Below are positions 53,009 to 58,908 of a DNA stretch of 64,000 bases, piece by piece. The translations under genes were made by a program, and so were the position numbers. The stretch comes from Chryseobacterium sp. Marseille-Q5410 (GTDB lineage: Bacteria > Bacteroidota > Bacteroidia > Flavobacteriales > Weeksellaceae): assembly GCA_946892665.1 (NCBI GenBank), contig CAMPOT010000002.1, positions 186,001 through 250,000 of the forward strand. The letters run 5' to 3'. The number at the start of each line of letters is the position of its first letter. Within the stretch, counting starts at the first letter, position 1. The notes below the pieces were generated by a model. That model was given only the letters and a program-made list of their open reading frames with translations. It had not been told where the DNA came from and did no database searches.

Positions 53009-53197
53009 TTAAAATAGTTTACCGTTAATATCTTCCTTTTTAGGCTTTTTTTTCTTCAAAAGGTCTTTGCGTACCAGTTTATCTTCATCTTGGAAATAAA
53101 CGTACTCTTTACCGTTGAAAACGCAACCTCCGTAATGTCTTGCAATGGATAATTGCGTATGTGATACGTTGTGGATTTCGTCTGGTGCTGTTTTCAT
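53009..53197 (-). CDS. Small early phage protein
   Basis: 62 residues: MKTAPDEIHNVSHTQLSIAR, then HYGGCVFNGKEYVYFQDEDK and a lysine-rich end (LLKKKKPKKEDINGKLF). The pattern HTQLSIARHYGGCVFNG recurs in short hypothetical proteins of Bacteroidota phages. It overlaps the upstream gene by four bases. Function unknown. Confidence 0.6.
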   Translation of the reverse strand: MKTAPDEIHNVSHTQLSIARHYGGCVFNGKEYVYFQDEDKLVRKDLLKKKKPKKEDINGKLF

Positions 53198-53421
53198 TGC
53201 TTATTATTTTTGCATTGTTTTGTACTGCATAACTCATAGTCTCCAAACTCACGATTTACTGTTTCGTTTTTCGTTTCAATCTTTACGATAAAGCCTTCAT
53301 TTGTCAATTCTGTAAATTCTTTTTCGGTTTTTTCTTCCAAATAATCCACGTGGCAGGCTAATATGGTTTTATCGCACTTGGGACAAATTGCCACTTTTGA
53401 GATATTTCCTTCTGTTCTCAT
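53194..53421 (-). CDS. Small cysteine-motif phage protein
   Basis: 75 residues. CPKC near residue 13 and CSTKQC near the end could form one zinc site closing a small beta domain (GFIVKIETKNETVNREFGDY). Overlaps both neighbours by ATGA-type junctions, so translation is coupled along the operon. Function unknown. Confidence 0.6.
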   Translation of the reverse strand: MRTEGNISKVAICPKCDKTILACHVDYLEEKTEKEFTELTNEGFIVKIETKNETVNREFGDYELCSTKQCKNNKQ

Positions 53422-53720
53422 TGCTTCTGTTTTTTATTTTTAATCACTTTTACCCATGTTATTTCAGTGGTTTCATCGTCATAATTCTTCACTTCATTCC
53501 AATCATCGCAAAGGGTTTGTAAGTCGTTATATTCTTTTTCGCAATCATCACGAAAATAATAAGTCTTTGGTTTGCCAAATTCAAAATCACTTTTCTTTTT
53601 CGTGTAAATTTCCATCTGAAAACCAAATTGCTCATTTCTGTATTTTTGAATATGCTCATTATCCAAGCCCATAGAAGTAATTAACTTCCATTCAATATCT
53701 TCGGGTGAAAGAACGTTCAT
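53418..53720 (-). CDS. Small early phage protein
   Basis: 100 residues: MNVLSPEDIEWKLITSMGLD, FQMEIYTKKKSDFEFGKPKT and DDCEKEYNDLQTLCDDWNEV. Acidic middle with a short basic tail. Coupled to the alpha-CTD-like gene upstream by a four-base overlap. No family recognised. Confidence 0.6.
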   Translation of the reverse strand: MNVLSPEDIEWKLITSMGLDNEHIQKYRNEQFGFQMEIYTKKKSDFEFGKPKTYYFRDDCEKEYNDLQTLCDDWNEVKNYDDETTEITWVKVIKNKKQKQ

Positions 53721-54127
53721 TGCTTATGTTTTTGGATTATGGATTCGATATAGTATTCATCATACATTGCATCCTTACTATTTTTCAACATTCTATTTGC
53801 GTATTTCAATGCTTCCAAAAGTTCATCCTTATCCGCTTCCAGCTTTTCGATTTGCTGTAAGGCATTTGCTAAGGTTTCGGTATTGTCGGATTTGATAGTT
53901 TCCACTGCTCCAAAACTAAGGTTGTTTTTTAGCATTAAATCCTCTAACTCTACTAAGCTACTTCTTCCAAAGTTTCTGAATCTCATTAAGTCTGATTTGG
54001 TGTAAGAAGCTAATTCTTGTAAAGTGTTGATGCCAGCGTTTCTAAGTAGATTTTTTGTTCTGATTGACAAATCTAAGTCCGCTACTTTTCTGTATAGTTT
54101 TTCCATTGTCTTATTATATTTTTCCAT
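53717..54127 (-). CDS. RNA polymerase alpha C-terminal-domain-like protein
   Basis: 136 residues (or 129 from the second ATG at 54106). Residues 17-73 match the alpha-CTD of RpoA: DLDLSIRTKNLLRNAGINT, LQELASYTKSDLMRFRNFG, then RSSLVELEDLMLKNNLSFG. The two helix-hairpin-helix elements that bind UP-element DNA and activators are there, with the FRNFG motif. The NTD that joins RNA polymerase is absent; instead a coiled coil follows (ALQQIEKLEADKDELLEALK). It could bind promoter DNA, sigma or activators and redirect transcription. It belongs to the leftward operon. Confidence 0.82.
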   Translation of the reverse strand: MEKYNKTMEKLYRKVADLDLSIRTKNLLRNAGINTLQELASYTKSDLMRFRNFGRSSLVELEDLMLKNNLSFGAVETIKSDNTETLANALQQIEKLEADKDELLEALKYANRMLKNSKDAMYDEYYIESIIQKHKQ

Positions 54128-54371
54128 AAATTCTCTCTTTTGCCAATCGGCTTAATCTTTCGCAATGATTGTCACGAAATCCGTAGTTGAAAATATAGTC
54201 GAACACCTCGTCTTTCGGCTCGTCTTCTATCGGAATAATAACACGTTTTCCATTTTCTGAAACTTTGATGTATCGGAAGCCGTTTTTGTCTGATTGCACT
54301 CGATATTCTCTGCCGTTATACTTGACAGTTGGTGTCAAGTGATTGTCAAGTGAAAGCGTGTTATTTTCCAT
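54114..54371 (-). CDS. Small early phage protein next to the cassette array
   Basis: 85 residues: MENNTLSLDNHLTPTVKYNG, REYRVQSDKNGFRYIKVSEN and a basic end (CERLSRLAKERIYGKI). It is the first ordinary operon gene after the cassette array (reading leftward); its ATG lies 48 bases behind the last cassette box. Function unknown. Confidence 0.55.
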   Translation of the reverse strand: MENNTLSLDNHLTPTVKYNGREYRVQSDKNGFRYIKVSENGKRVIIPIEDEPKDEVFDYIFNYGFRDNHCERLSRLAKERIYGKI

Positions 54372-54418
54372 AATTGATTGATTACTAATTGATTGAGTTG
54401 GTTTGCGTCTATTTGGGA

Positions 54419-54425
54419 GTTACAC
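54419..54425 (-). repeat. Truncated attC-like site F (end box of cassette 5)
   Basis: GTGTAAC on the minus strand. It includes the stop codon of the 182-residue ORF and is complementary to GTTACAC at the start of the same cassette (55018-55012); with one gap the match extends to about 20 of 22 bases. The other half of a palindrome is not found downstream, so the site is incomplete. Confidence 0.6.
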
Positions 54426-54968
54426 GACATAGTTTTTTTCTGCCAACGCTTCCTTTTCCGCTAAGGCGGAAATAACACGATTTGCAAGCTCTAAGGTTTT
54501 TCCGTATAACTTGTTTTTCCACTCTTCTTTATTGTTATTTTCCCAATTATTATAAAGCAACCAATAGCATTCATAACCTAAGCTATTGTCTATTTTATCA
54601 CCATTTTTTAACTGTTCAATGCAGCTGTCTAAATCATCATCACCCGGTAAAACAGACACATGTAATCGTTTGCCACATTCATTACAAAAATTAAAACTAT
54701 CATCTTCGTAACCACCACCATAATTGTAATGAATTTCAAATTTCTCAAACTCTTCATCACGTTTTGATATTGGTAATTTTCTCTGTTTTTGCAAATATTC
54801 TTTTCTTACAGTTTTCAAAACACCATCAACGCAATCACCACAGAAATCACCCCAGTCTGAATTTCCGTTACTATTTTCAACCCAATGAACATCATCAGTT
54901 TTATTATGCTCATTTTGCTCGAACTGCTCCAATAAATCAAGAGCTTTCCTAATGTTTTTATCTCTCAT
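54420..54968 (-). CDS. Cassette 5 ORF, Cys-rich protein
   Basis: 182 residues. N-terminal helix RDKNIRKALDLLEQFEQNEH, then two CxxC-type knuckles (WGDFCGDCVDG and FNFCNECGKRLH) that could bind zinc, an acidic stretch (PGDDDLDSCIEQLKNGDKID) and a helical end. It starts 50 bases inside its own cassette, not in the preceding site. No known family. The stop codon is part of the cassette end box. Confidence 0.6.
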   Translation of the reverse strand: MRDKNIRKALDLLEQFEQNEHNKTDDVHWVENSNGNSDWGDFCGDCVDGVLKTVRKEYLQKQRKLPISKRDEEFEKFEIHYNYGGGYEDDSFNFCNECGKRLHVSVLPGDDDLDSCIEQLKNGDKIDNSLGYECYWLLYNNWENNNKEEWKNKLYGKTLELANRVISALAEKEALAEKNYVV

Positions 54969-55011
54969 AATGTATTTATTTAATTGCCCACGCTCAAAAA
55001 AAACTACGATC

Positions 55012-55108
55012 GTGTAACAAGCGGTTTGGCAAAAGCTGCCATTAAAGTTTGTGGCGAAAATTCAAGTTTCATTCAGGCAGCCTTCGCCAAGCCGCCCCAA
55101 CGTTAGCA
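55012..55108 (-). repeat. attC-like site A
   Basis: Minus strand: end box TGCTAAC (55108-55102), arm GGCGGCTTGGCGAAGGCTGC, loop of about 36 bases, arm GGCAGCTTTTGCCAAACCGC, core GTTACAC (55018-55012). The arms pair with two or three bulged or mismatched bases. The loop holds an ATG whose frame runs through the core and stops five codons later. Confidence 0.75.
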
Positions 55109-55112
55109 GCCA

Positions 55113-55424
55113 TTATGACCAACTAACCATCATATAAATATCGTTACGAGACTCAAATGGTTCTGAACAATCATAACCAAGCAAAACAAGGTTATCTCTA
55201 ACTTTTTCGTCATCATAGGTTTTAATTTGAAATACTCCATTTTGTGTTGCTTCTTCGATTTGTTCAAGTACACATTTGGTATCGTACTCTTTTGCGGCTT
55301 TTTCTTTAAATGCCTCTATTGTCATTTGTTTTGCTTTTTCTGCGGACAAATAACGGCTGCTAACATCAGTTTCGCAAGATGCGGGTTTGAAGTCATTCTT
55401 TGAAGTTTCGTTTTTAGTATTCAT
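55113..55424 (-). CDS. Cassette 4 ORF, start inside preceding attC-like site
   Basis: 103 residues. The ATG (55424) and about 20 codons (MNTKNETSKNDFKPASCETD) lie in site B and belong to cassette 3; the cassette's own part starts at VSSRYLSAEKAKQ. The rest is an alpha/beta protein with a helix (QMTIEAFKEKAAKEYDTKCV) and ends DIYMMVSWS. A later in-frame Met (MTIEAFKEK) is an alternative start. No known family. Confidence 0.6.
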   Translation of the reverse strand: MNTKNETSKNDFKPASCETDVSSRYLSAEKAKQMTIEAFKEKAAKEYDTKCVLEQIEEATQNGVFQIKTYDDEKVRDNLVLLGYDCSEPFESRNDIYMMVSWS

Positions 55425-55489
55425 TGTAGTAATATTTAGTTAGTTTTGTTTTAAGTAGCCCGCACCTCGCGAAGCCGTGAACGTTACCA
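55358..55489 (-). repeat. attC-like site B
   Basis: Minus strand: end box TGGTAAC (55489-55483), arm GGCTTCGCGAGGTGCGGG, about 65-base loop, arm CCCGCATCTTGCGAAACT, core GTTAGCA (55364-55358). The arms pair with a few mismatches; the loop carries the start codon of the cassette 4 ORF. Confidence 0.78.
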
Positions 55490-55495
55490 GCAATG

Positions 55496-55825
55496 CTACC
55501 GCAGTTCATAAACATAAACCCATTTCGGAAAACCAACATTCCACGCTCCGTTTGTTAACCCAACAGCAGACCGTTTAAATAATCCAAGTTTATATCCAGC
55601 AGATAAAGTTCGACCCAAATCCTTACACCTATTAGCTCCGTAAATCATTACATCAACTTTAGGCTTAAACTCTTCTTCATATTCATCAACAAGTTTTGAG
55701 TTCATCACATCCGCACGTTGGTTTTCTTTCATCCATTTAACAAGCCAACCCAATTTAACCTGCACTGCTGGTAACACAGTATTGCCAATAGTGGCGTTGA
55801 AGTCATTCTTATCAGTATTTGTCAT
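55496..55825 (-). CDS. Cassette 3 ORF, start inside preceding attC-like site
   Basis: 109 residues. The ATG and about 17 codons (MTNTDKNDFNATIGNTV) lie in site C; cassette-borne sequence starts at LPAVQVKLGWLVKWMKENQR. The core YGANRCKDLGRTLSAGYKLG and the end GFPKWVYVYELR look like a small conserved bacterial family of unknown function with a possible winged-helix character (recognition of family is weak). A GTG at the core is an alternative start. Confidence 0.6.
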   Translation of the reverse strand: MTNTDKNDFNATIGNTVLPAVQVKLGWLVKWMKENQRADVMNSKLVDEYEEEFKPKVDVMIYGANRCKDLGRTLSAGYKLGLFKRSAVGLTNGAWNVGFPKWVYVYELR

Positions 55826-55900
55826 AATATTAAGTTTTGTTTGTTATTTGAATTTTAGTTTTCAGTAGTGCCACTTTCGGCAATACTCTGAACGTTGTAG
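55769..55900 (-). repeat. attC-like site C
   Basis: Minus strand: end box CTACAAC (55900-55894), arm CAGAGTATTGCCGAAAGTGGC, loop, arm GCCACTATTGGCAATACTG, core GTTACCA (55775-55769). Fifteen or more arm pairs; the loop carries the start codon of the cassette 3 ORF. Confidence 0.78.
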
Positions 55901-55906
55901 GCAATG

Positions 55907-56371
55907 CTATGAGCGAACTGCTACATAAGGCATTCCACCGGGTAAAGTATTCCACATTTCTCTTGGCATCAAGAAAAACATTTTATTTGTTGCAAGTCCA
56001 AGACAAACTAATTCGTCCATAATTGAATGTAAATCACACCATTGATTACCTGTTTTGGTTTCACACATATTTAGAAAAGACATTCCATCACCTTTTCCTT
56101 GCTGAAAACTATCGGGTAATTGTTTTAATAAACTCTGTATTTTTTCAGAATTATTTTTTAATCTATCGGGATTAAATCCAATATAATGAACCAAACCTTG
56201 GACAATAACAGCATTGTCTGTTTTCTCTCCTTCCTCAAAAAGACATTCCATAAATAGTTCGTGTACATTTTCAGATGTTAATTCTAAATTTAAATCAGCA
56301 CTGCCTACAACACTGCATTGCTGTAATGGCTCTGAATGTGCTTCGTTTGAAGATTTTTGTTTGTTTTTCAT
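55907..56371 (-). CDS. Cassette 2 ORF, start inside preceding attC-like site
   Basis: 154 residues. The ATG and about 20 codons (MKNKQKSSNEAHSEPLQQCS) lie in site D; cassette-borne sequence starts at VVGSADLNLELTSENVHELF. The body GKGDGMSFLNMCETKTGNQW, CDLHSIMDELVCLGLATNKM and LMPREMWNTLPGGMPYV looks like a conserved hypothetical family I have seen in scattered bacteria; no function known. Soluble. Confidence 0.65.
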   Translation of the reverse strand: MKNKQKSSNEAHSEPLQQCSVVGSADLNLELTSENVHELFMECLFEEGEKTDNAVIVQGLVHYIGFNPDRLKNNSEKIQSLLKQLPDSFQQGKGDGMSFLNMCETKTGNQWCDLHSIMDELVCLGLATNKMFFLMPREMWNTLPGGMPYVAVRS

Positions 56372-56434
56372 TTTGTTTTTATTTTAAATTTTGGTTTAAG
56401 TTGTCGCCACTACAGCAATGCTTTGCCGTTAGCA
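56305..56434 (-). repeat. attC-like site D
   Basis: Minus strand: end box TGCTAAC (56434-56428), arm GCATTGCTGTAGTGGC, loop, arm GCCATTACAGCAATGC, core GTTGTAG (56311-56305). The two 16-base arms differ in a single pair. The loop carries the start codon of the cassette 2 ORF. Confidence 0.8.
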
Positions 56435-56442
56435 GAAATAAT

Positions 56443-56706
56443 TTACCAACTTGGCGTTTTATCTGTTAGTCTATAACAAGTTCCTATTGATTTTGATGTT
56501 TTGCTTTTATCAATCGTAAGAAATCCTTCTTCTACCAACTTTTTTGCTCTTGAGTTTATTTCAGATGTTTTTAGTCCTAAATTTGTGTTTGAAGGGTTTA
56601 GCCACCAAGATTGGCAATGGTCTGTTTCCATTTCTTTCATAACAATGATAATTTCTTTATAGAGTTTTTCTATCTCTTTTCTTATTTTGTATCTGTTTTT
56701 TCTCAT
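56443..56706 (-). CDS. Cassette 1 ORF
   Basis: 87 residues from ATG 56706 (MRKNRYKIRKEIEKLYKEII), 25 bases inside its own cassette. Very basic N-terminal helices, then KTSEINSRAKKLVEEGFLTI and KSIGTCYRLTDKTPSW, which resembles a winged-helix DNA-binding domain. The frame stays open upstream through the core and arm of site E, so a longer form from a TTG or GTG in that site is possible. No known family. Confidence 0.6.
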   Translation of the reverse strand: MRKNRYKIRKEIEKLYKEIIIVMKEMETDHCQSWWLNPSNTNLGLKTSEINSRAKKLVEEGFLTIDKSKTSKSIGTCYRLTDKTPSW

Positions 56707-56730
56707 TTTTTTAATATTAAAAATTACTTC

Positions 56731-56807
56731 TGCCAACACTGCATTTGCAAAAGACGGCTTGAAAACACCTTGCGCATAAAGCCGTCATTCGCAAGATGCT
56801 TTAACAT
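56731..56807 (-). repeat. attC-like site E, first site of the array
   Basis: Minus strand: degenerate end box (AAAATAAT region, 56815-56807), arm GCATCTTGCGAATGACGGC, short loop of about 22 bases, arm GCCGTCTTTTGCAAATGC, core GTTGGCA (56737-56731). The end box lacks the AAC ending and the loop is much shorter than in sites B-D, so it may be the junction with the phage backbone. Confidence 0.65.
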
Positions 56808-56813
56808 TATTTT

Positions 56814-57011
56814 CTATTTACCTAATTTTTTATAAAGCGTTTCTACCGTATCTTTCGGTTCTGGTTTCTTATTTGTGTCGATGAAATCTTGCCTTTTAAT
56901 CCATTGTTCTTCACGCTGTCTTTGAGCTATTTTAGATTTTCCTAAGTTTTCTTCCGTGCCGTACAAGAACTTCTTGCCTGCACAGAGGTCTTGCCATTTT
57001 ATGTCTGTCAT
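56814..57011 (-). CDS. Small early phage protein upstream of the array
   Basis: 65 residues: MTDIKWQDLCAGKKFLYGTE, IAQRQREEQWIKRQDFIDTN, then KDTVETLYKKLGK. Basic and helical. It is coupled to the upstream gene by ATGA and is the last ordinary operon gene before the array. Function unknown. Confidence 0.6.
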   Translation of the reverse strand: MTDIKWQDLCAGKKFLYGTEENLGKSKIAQRQREEQWIKRQDFIDTNKKPEPKDTVETLYKKLGK

Positions 57012-57427
57012 TTCCTTTTATTTTGTATTGATTCTAAAAATTTCATTGTTCTTTCTTTCTCTTCTGGTGTTGCGTTGGTGAATCGAAACACAAAATTTTC
57101 GTATTCGTTAAACTGGTCTATCCAATTTTCATTCACCGATTTTTCGCTTTTAACAAAGAAGTTTTCAAGTTCAACAAGACCATCCAACTGCTCATCTATT
57201 TGCATTCTTTCATGGTTGAATGTTCCCATCTTCCGAAGATTTGCAACATTAAAGTTTGCTTGACGAATGGCAAATGCTAACTGTGTTACATTATCCCTTA
57301 TTCTTAACTCGTTTTCGGGGTCAATTTTCGGTTCTTTTCTTTTTTGCTTCTCTTTATACCTTTCAGATTTTATCTTTAATTTTTGAGCGTATTCTGTCGG
57401 TTTCTGGAAAAATTCTACTGCATTCAT
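57008..57427 (-). CDS. Early phage protein
   Basis: 139 residues from ATG 57427 (MNAVEFFQKPTEYAQKLKIK), with ATGA overlap to the 45-residue gene upstream. Highly charged and helical with an early basic stretch (SERYKEKQKRKEPKIDPENE) and a long coiled coil (MQIDEQLDGLVELENFFVKS). No family recognised; coiled-coil content suggests a partner protein in replication or regulation. Confidence 0.6.
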   Translation of the reverse strand: MNAVEFFQKPTEYAQKLKIKSERYKEKQKRKEPKIDPENELRIRDNVTQLAFAIRQANFNVANLRKMGTFNHERMQIDEQLDGLVELENFFVKSEKSVNENWIDQFNEYENFVFRFTNATPEEKERTMKFLESIQNKRK

Positions 57428-57561
57428 AAACATTTTATTTTTCCGTTGATATTTTTATAGCGAATCCACACCTCGCTGGCTTCGTTTCCATTTACTAATC
57501 CTATCCGTATAGCTTCAATATTTTCGGACGTTATCTTTTCTATTGTGATTTTACTTTCCAT
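57424..57561 (-). CDS. 45-residue early phage protein
   Basis: MESKITIEKITSENIEAIRI, then GLVNGNEASEVWIRYKNING and KIKCL. It overlaps the upstream tandem-HTH gene by 11 bases and the downstream gene by the ATGA at its stop, the same packing as all operon neighbours. Function unknown. Confidence 0.55.
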   Translation of the reverse strand: MESKITIEKITSENIEAIRIGLVNGNEASEVWIRYKNINGKIKCL

Positions 57562-58012
57562 GTTTTAGTTTGTAAGTTCTAATGCGTTGTTTTATCGTTT
57601 TCTTTTTGCATTTCATCATTTCTGCTATTTCATCGTAAGATTTACCTTCGGAGTGAAGATGCCATGTTTCTTCAATAACTCCCTTTCTTGTTTTTGGTGG
57701 TTCAGTAGCTATTCCGTTCGCTCGATTGTATCGCAAAACAATATAGCTGATGCTCTGCTTCGTTACATTGTAGAACTCAGCTATTTCACCATACGTTTTG
57801 CCTTCATTGTGCATTCTGATAACTTCCGAAGTTTCTGTTTTGCGGTTTCCTCTGGTAACGTGAGAAGGCTTAATTTGTGGGTGTAAATCAATTCCACGAA
57901 CGCCCCTCGCTATCATTTTGCCGTTTCCAGGGTTGCACTTTGAAGCAACTTCTAATGCTTCTTGCCTTTTCTTTTTAAGGTCGAAATAATTTATTCCTGT
58001 TTCGTATTGCAT
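57551..58012 (-). CDS. Tandem helix-turn-helix DNA-binding protein
   Basis: 153 residues with two similar HTH units: VIRMHNEGKTYGEIAEFYNV followed by TKQSISYIVLRYNR (about 64-97), and TWHLHSEGKSYDEIAEMMKC followed by KKKTIKQRIRTYKL (about 116-149). Each resembles sigma-region-4-like or resolvase-type HTHs (GKSYxEIA). The duplication within one chain suggests recognition of a repeated or bipartite DNA site. N-terminal 60 residues are basic. Candidate early regulator. Confidence 0.7.
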   Translation of the reverse strand: MQYETGINYFDLKKKRQEALEVASKCNPGNGKMIARGVRGIDLHPQIKPSHVTRGNRKTETSEVIRMHNEGKTYGEIAEFYNVTKQSISYIVLRYNRANGIATEPPKTRKGVIEETWHLHSEGKSYDEIAEMMKCKKKTIKQRIRTYKLKHGK

Positions 58013-58026
58013 ATCTTTTTATTTTA

Positions 58027-58908
58027 TTACACTTGTGATTGATTTTTAATTGTTTCCCAGTGTTGGATAAATTCCGATTCTGTAAGTGATTTCAAATTAT
58101 TTTTATCGAAATATGCTTTTACCAGTGTGTTAATGAAATGCTGCTTTGCATTATTTTTGACTTTTTTCGGTATATCGAGTTGATTCCCGACTTTTGAAAC
58201 AGATAACCCACTTTGGAATGATTCAGGCTGATATTTATCTAAGACTAATTCAACAAATTTCAGTTTCACCACTTCCAATCCGCTATGTTTTATCAGGTCG
58301 TAAAAAATCACTGTGCCTAAAACCATTTCGCCTTTTTGTAATCTTTCAAATTCTGTTTTGTAGAATTTAATACGTTCGGCAATTTTCTGCTCTTCTGTAA
58401 GTTCCGGCTTTGGTGGTTCTAAAAATGCTTTTATCACTGCTTTGCCGTTTTCATATTGCTTATCAATCGTTTTATGATACAGATAAGCAGACTTCACCTC
58501 ACCTAATTTTAATCGGTCGATTTCCCGGAAAAGTTGAATTCTTTTCGACACGCCTTTTTCATCCTGCTCGGTGTAAAGTTTTCCATCGGCTGCCATTTCA
58601 AGCGCTATCATAAATTCGTCAGCGGTGAGTTCGCATTTTTGAGCAAACGAATAAAGTTCAGCTTCCGCCAATTGAAGTTCAGTATCTTGATCATCAAATT
58701 TTGGGTTGATGAAATTCAAAACTCTGGCGGTGAAAATCGCTATCTCATTTTCGTTACAGTGCTTCAATGTCGATTGTGTTATTTCCGCTTTCACTATTGG
58801 CGGCATTTGCTGCATTAAGTCGCTGGGCAAGTAGGGTGCGAGCGGATACTTTCCCGGCTGTTTTTTGATTTCCATTAACTGCGCCTGCTGTATAGTTGTT
58901 AGTTCCAT
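58027..58908 (-). CDS. Phage replication-region protein
   Basis: 293 residues, mostly helical: SDLMQQMPPIVKAEITQSTL, ALEMAADGKLYTEQDEKGVS, KPELTEEQKIAERIKFYKTE and FVELVLDKYQPESFQSGLSV. It follows the DUF6291-like gene and precedes HTH genes, typical of Bacteroidota phage replication modules. Its first 155 bases overlap the 3' end of the upstream gene in another frame. No catalytic motif; perhaps an initiation or loader partner (inference). Confidence 0.55.
   Translation of the reverse strand: MELTTIQQAQLMEIKKQPGKYPLAPYLPSDLMQQMPPIVKAEITQSTLKHCNENEIAIFTARVLNFINPKFDDQDTELQLAEAELYSFAQKCELTADEFMIALEMAADGKLYTEQDEKGVSKRIQLFREIDRLKLGEVKSAYLYHKTIDKQYENGKAVIKAFLEPPKPELTEEQKIAERIKFYKTEFERLQKGEMVLGTVIFYDLIKHSGLEVVKLKFVELVLDKYQPESFQSGLSVSKVGNQLDIPKKVKNNAKQHFINTLVKAYFDKNNLKSLTESEFIQHWETIKNQSQV

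Larger units (their letters stand above)
54419..56807 (-). mobile_element. Integron-like gene cassette array (five cassettes)
   Basis: Reading leftward: site E (56731-56807), cassette 1 (87-residue ORF), site D, cassette 2 (154), site C, cassette 3 (109), site B, cassette 4 (103), site A, cassette 5 (182), then a lone end box (54419-54425). Each full site is an imperfect palindrome whose outer boxes end ..AAC and begin GTT.., like attC. Each cassette end box pairs with the beginning of its own cassette over 14-22 bases. All ORFs point the same way. The array interrupts a tightly packed phage operon. No integron integrase is in the window. Confidence 0.78.

Noticed and set aside
54419-56807. 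A CRISPR array or simple tandem repeat
   Set aside because: The palindromes are 77-132 bases, differ in arm sequence and alternate with unrelated 350-600-base ORFs; no short identical repeats with spacers.
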